From: CAZFHZ01 sp964519015 | Lineage (GTDB): Bacteria > Blakebacterota > Blakebacteria > Blakebacterales > CAYUVJ01 | DNA: 8,356 bases | Reading direction: 5' to 3' | Assembly (NCBI GenBank): GCA_964519015.1 | Contig: CAZFHZ010000140.1 | Span: 1 to 8,356, forward strand | Part shown: piece by piece, positions 6,028 through 8,356 of the stretch | How the letters are laid out: each line of letters opens with the position of its first letter | How positions within the stretch are numbered: position 1 is the stretch's first letter | The notes under the pieces: model-generated | The model's database searches: none | Told to the model about the DNA's origin: nothing | What the model saw: only the letters and a program-made list of their open reading frames with translations | Translations under genes and position numbers: made by a program

Positions 6028-7187
6028 ACCGGGCGGTGCGCTTCCTCAACCGGCTGGCCGGGGCCTTTTCCAACATGGCCCTCTACGGGGAAGGGCACCC
6101 GGCCCGGGAACAGGCCATGGAGGCGGCCACCGACGACCTGCAGGCGCTCCTGACCGAGGATCCGCAGCCGCGCTTCTCTTTCCTCGAAGAGGACGTGATC
6201 TACGGGGGCCGGCCGCTGGAGGAGTTGCGGAACTGGACGCTCGGACGCCACCTCGCCCGACGGGGCATCCAGCGCATCGAGATCGACCTGGGTGTGAGCC
6301 GGCCGGAGTTCCGGGCCTTCCTGGAAGAAGCGGCCCGCCAGCTCAGCCGTCCCCCCGATGCGCTCCAGGCGGCACCGATCCTCTGCCCGCATATCCGCTT
6401 CGGCCAGCTCGAGACCGGTGAGGGGGACGCCGAGCCGGCCACCCCCTTCGACCTCCAGGCCGAGGCCGGCAAGGTCGACTGGCTCCACGAGGAAGCGCTC
6501 GTCAAGGGACGCATCTCCGCGGCGCTCGCCCGGGCGGTGGTCCAGACCCTCTCGACCGCCATGCGTTACACCCGCAAGATCCTGGTGCCGCTCATCTCCC
6601 TGAAAGAGGTGGACCAGTACAGCACGGTCCACTCGATGAACACCTCGATACTCTCGATGGCCCTGGCGGAGTTCCTGCGGCTGGGGGCCCCGCAGGTCAG
6701 GGTGATCGGTGAGGCGGCCCTGCTGCACGACATGGGCAAGGTCAACACCCCGCTGGAGATCCTCAACAAGCCGGGCCTGCCCACCCCGGCGGAGTGGGAG
6801 ATCATCCGCCGGCATCCGCAGGAGGGGGCCCGCATCCTCCTACGCTCGGGCAACGACCTCGACCTGGCGGCTATCGCCGCCTATGAGCACCACCTGCGCT
6901 GGGACGGCGGCGGCTACCCGGAGATCCACTACTGGCGCCGGCCTCACCGCATCGCCCAGCTCGTCCACATCTGCGATACCTACGACGCCATGCGCACCCG
7001 GCGTCCCCATCAGGGATCCCTCCCCCAGGAGAAGATCTTCTCGGTCCTGAGGGAGGGTGCGGGGAGCGAGTACAGTCCCGACCTGGTAACGGCCTTCCTG
7101 GGGATGCTGGGGCAATGGTCGTCCCGCATCGTGGAGGTGGGGGAGAAGGAGCCCTCCCGCCGGCCCGACCGGGAAGGAATCTTCTGA
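6024..7187 (+). CDS. HD-GYP domain protein, probable c-di-GMP phosphodiesterase, with N-terminal LYxxGHP module
   Basis: A 387-residue protein. Residues 1-107 form the module shared with the upstream HEAT protein: FLNRLAGAFSNMALYGEGHP at 7-26, then LARRGIQRIEIDLG and EFRAFLEEA. Residues about 165-370 form an HD-GYP domain. Likely metal ligands are present: His203 (STVHS), His235-Asp236 in HDMGK with Lys239, His264 (RRHPQEG), His289-His290 (YEHH) and Asp318 (CDTYD); the GYP motif is at 297-299. HD-GYP enzymes degrade the second messenger c-di-GMP and commonly control motility, pili and biofilm. Two details differ from the textbook form: the motif reads HHL instead of HHE, and position 199, four before His203, is Tyr, not the Glu of trinuclear-site members, which suggests a two-metal site. 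The start at 6024 is chosen over a longer frame because of GGAGG and the ATGA coupling. Catalytic activity is inferred. Confidence 0.9.
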   Translation: MNRAVRFLNRLAGAFSNMALYGEGHPAREQAMEAATDDLQALLTEDPQPRFSFLEEDVIYGGRPLEELRNWTLGRHLARRGIQRIEIDLGVSRPEFRAFLEEAARQLSRPPDALQAAPILCPHIRFGQLETGEGDAEPATPFDLQAEAGKVDWLHEEALVKGRISAALARAVVQTLSTAMRYTRKILVPLISLKEVDQYSTVHSMNTSILSMALAEFLRLGAPQVRVIGEAALLHDMGKVNTPLEILNKPGLPTPAEWEIIRRHPQEGARILLRSGNDLDLAAIAAYEHHLRWDGGGYPEIHYWRRPHRIAQLVHICDTYDAMRTRRPHQGSLPQEKIFSVLREGAGSEYSPDLVTAFLGMLGQWSSRIVEVGEKEPSRRPDREGIF

Positions 7188-7193
7188 GGGGAC

Positions 7194-8356
7194 TCAGTTC
7201 TCGGGAGTGGTGGCGAGCACCTGTTCCAGCGTGGTCAATCCCTGCAGGGCCTTGTCGAGTCCATCGTCGCGCAGCGTCCGATAGCCTCCCCGGCGCTTCA
7301 GGTGGTTGCGGATCTCGTCGCTGCCGGCGCGGCGGAGGACCAGCTCGAGGACCTCCTCGTCGGGGATCAGCAGTTCGAACGCTCCGATCCGGCCGCTGTA
7401 ACCCGTGTTCTTGCAGTTGCGGCAGCCCTGGATCACCTGGAGTTTCGTCCCCGGCGGTAGCCCGAGCCCTTCGAGCACCTCGGGCGTCGGTTCCTCCTCC
7501 TGCTTACAGCGGGCGCAGAGCTTCCGCATCAGTCGCTGGGCCAGCACACCGACGATGGTCGAGGTCAACAGGTAGGGTTCGATCCGCATGTCCATGAGCC
7601 GGGTGAAGGCGGTCACGGCGTCGTTGGTGTGCAGGGTGGAGAAAACCAGGTGTCCGGTCAGGGCCGCCTGGATGGCCATCTCGCATGTTTCCCGGTCCCG
7701 CATCTCGCCGACCATGATGACATCGGGGTCCTGGCGCAGGATGGCCCGCATCCCCTCGGCGAAGGAGAAGCCGGCCCGGGGGTTGATCTGGGCCTGGCTG
7801 ATCCCGTCGATGTAGTACTCCACGGGATCCTCCATGGTGATGATGTTCCGCGAGATCTCGTGGATGCGCTGGAGGGCGCTGTAGAGGGTGGAGCTCTTGC
7901 CGCTGCCGGTGGGTCCGGTCACCAGGATGATCCCGTTGGGACGCCGGATCAGGTCCTCGAACTGCCGTTGCATCTCCGGGCGGAAGCCCAGGTCCTCGAG
8001 CTGGAGCTTGCTGCCGTCGGGATCGAGGATCCGCAGGACAATCTTCTCGTTGACACCGCGGCTCCGCGTGATGGTCGGGAAGGTGGAGACCCGGATGTCG
8101 ATCATCCGTGCCTCGTGCCGCACCTGGAAGCGGCCGTCCTGGGGGCGGCGGCGTTCGGCGATATCCATCCCGGCCATGATCTTGAGCCGCGAGGTGATCT
8201 GAGCCCGCAGCGCCAATGGGATCGGGTTGTGCTCGACGAGCTGGCCATCGATGCGGTAACGGAGCCGCACGTGGTTGATGAGCGGTTCCAGGTGGATGTC
8301 GGAGGCCCGTTCCGAAATGGCCTGGGTCACGATGGCATTGACGATCTTGACGACCT
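7194..8356 (-). CDS. pilB: PilB/GspE-family assembly ATPase (type IV pilus or type II secretion), N-terminus outside window
   Basis: The frame is open to the window end, so the gene is partial: 386 C-terminal residues beginning VVKIVNAIV; family members are usually about 550-600 long. It is the cytoplasmic hexameric motor ATPase that drives pilus extension or pseudopilus assembly. Visible, in order (numbered from the first visible residue): ASDIHLEP (17-24), Walker A GPTGSGKS (147-154), Asp box MEDPVEY, Walker B DPDVIMVGEMRD (209-220, with Met where Ile is usual), His box STLHTND (239-245) and the zinc tetracysteine CARC/CRNC (Cys280, 283, 311, 314). It ends with GLTTLEQVLATT, as PilB proteins do. 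After RVSTFPT there is a short insertion, ITRSRGVN, in place of the usual few residues before EKIVLRIL. PilB is favoured over GspE because of the HD-GYP neighbour and the C-terminal wording, but GspE is not excluded. It is convergent with the HD-GYP gene, 6 nt apart. Confidence 0.93.
   Translation of the reverse strand, partial: VVKIVNAIVTQAISERASDIHLEPLINHVRLRYRIDGQLVEHNPIPLALRAQITSRLKIMAGMDIAERRRPQDGRFQVRHEARMIDIRVSTFPTITRSRGVNEKIVLRILDPDGSKLQLEDLGFRPEMQRQFEDLIRRPNGIILVTGPTGSGKSSTLYSALQRIHEISRNIITMEDPVEYYIDGISQAQINPRAGFSFAEGMRAILRQDPDVIMVGEMRDRETCEMAIQAALTGHLVFSTLHTNDAVTAFTRLMDMRIEPYLLTSTIVGVLAQRLMRKLCARCKQEEEPTPEVLEGLGLPPGTKLQVIQGCRNCKNTGYSGRIGAFELLIPDEEVLELVLRRAGSDEIRNHLKRRGGYRTLRDDGLDKALQGLTTLEQVLATTPEN

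Noticed and set aside
5553..6815. Long antisense open frame (420 codons), and similar ones at 4708-5868, 1752-2501, 679-1293 and 3838-4698
   Set aside because: These lie opposite well-supported genes. Their composition (rich in Arg, Gly, Pro, Gln, His) lacks domains and is the usual by-product of high-GC codon bias.

Overview
This is a high-GC bacterial chromosomal window with tightly packed genes. It holds six protein-coding genes, two of them cut by the window ends. The lineage is not proven. A MacB/FtsX-type permease of the 'ADOP' kind (first described in Acidobacteria) and a six-bladed beta-propeller lipoprotein with a GRQGEGPGD signature together suggest Acidobacteriota or Gemmatimonadota. 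There is no rRNA, tRNA, CRISPR array, transposase or phage gene, and nothing points to recent transfer.

Layout, left to right. (1) 2-592 (+): the C-terminal part of an ABC-transporter permease. (2) 661-1440 and 1461-2546 (+): a two-gene unit of a creatininase-family metalloamidohydrolase and a MurG-like GT-B glycosyltransferase. It sits behind a clear sigma70-type promoter (TTGCCG-17-TAGAAT). (3) 2605-2655: an elaborate symmetric regulatory site overlapping the likely promoter of a single-gene unit, the propeller lipoprotein at 2700-3899 (+). (4) 4027-7187 (+): a second promoter (TTGCCG-18-TATAAT) followed by two translationally coupled genes, a HEAT-repeat protein and an HD-GYP phosphodiesterase. 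Both start with the same kind of N-terminal module. (5) 7194-8356 (-): most of a PilB/GspE-type assembly ATPase, convergent with the HD-GYP gene and only 6 nt from it.

The most coherent reading is a signalling and motility/secretion neighbourhood on the right side. A HEAT scaffold and a c-di-GMP-degrading HD-GYP enzyme share a module and are made together, next to the motor ATPase of a type IV pilus or type II secretion system. The most unusual items are this shared 'LYxxGHP' module in two adjacent proteins and the multi-symmetric operator-like site before the lipoprotein gene. No complete new defence, mobile or biosynthetic system is visible. The creatininase/glycosyltransferase pair could belong to an undescribed small pathway, but its substrate cannot be read from sequence.
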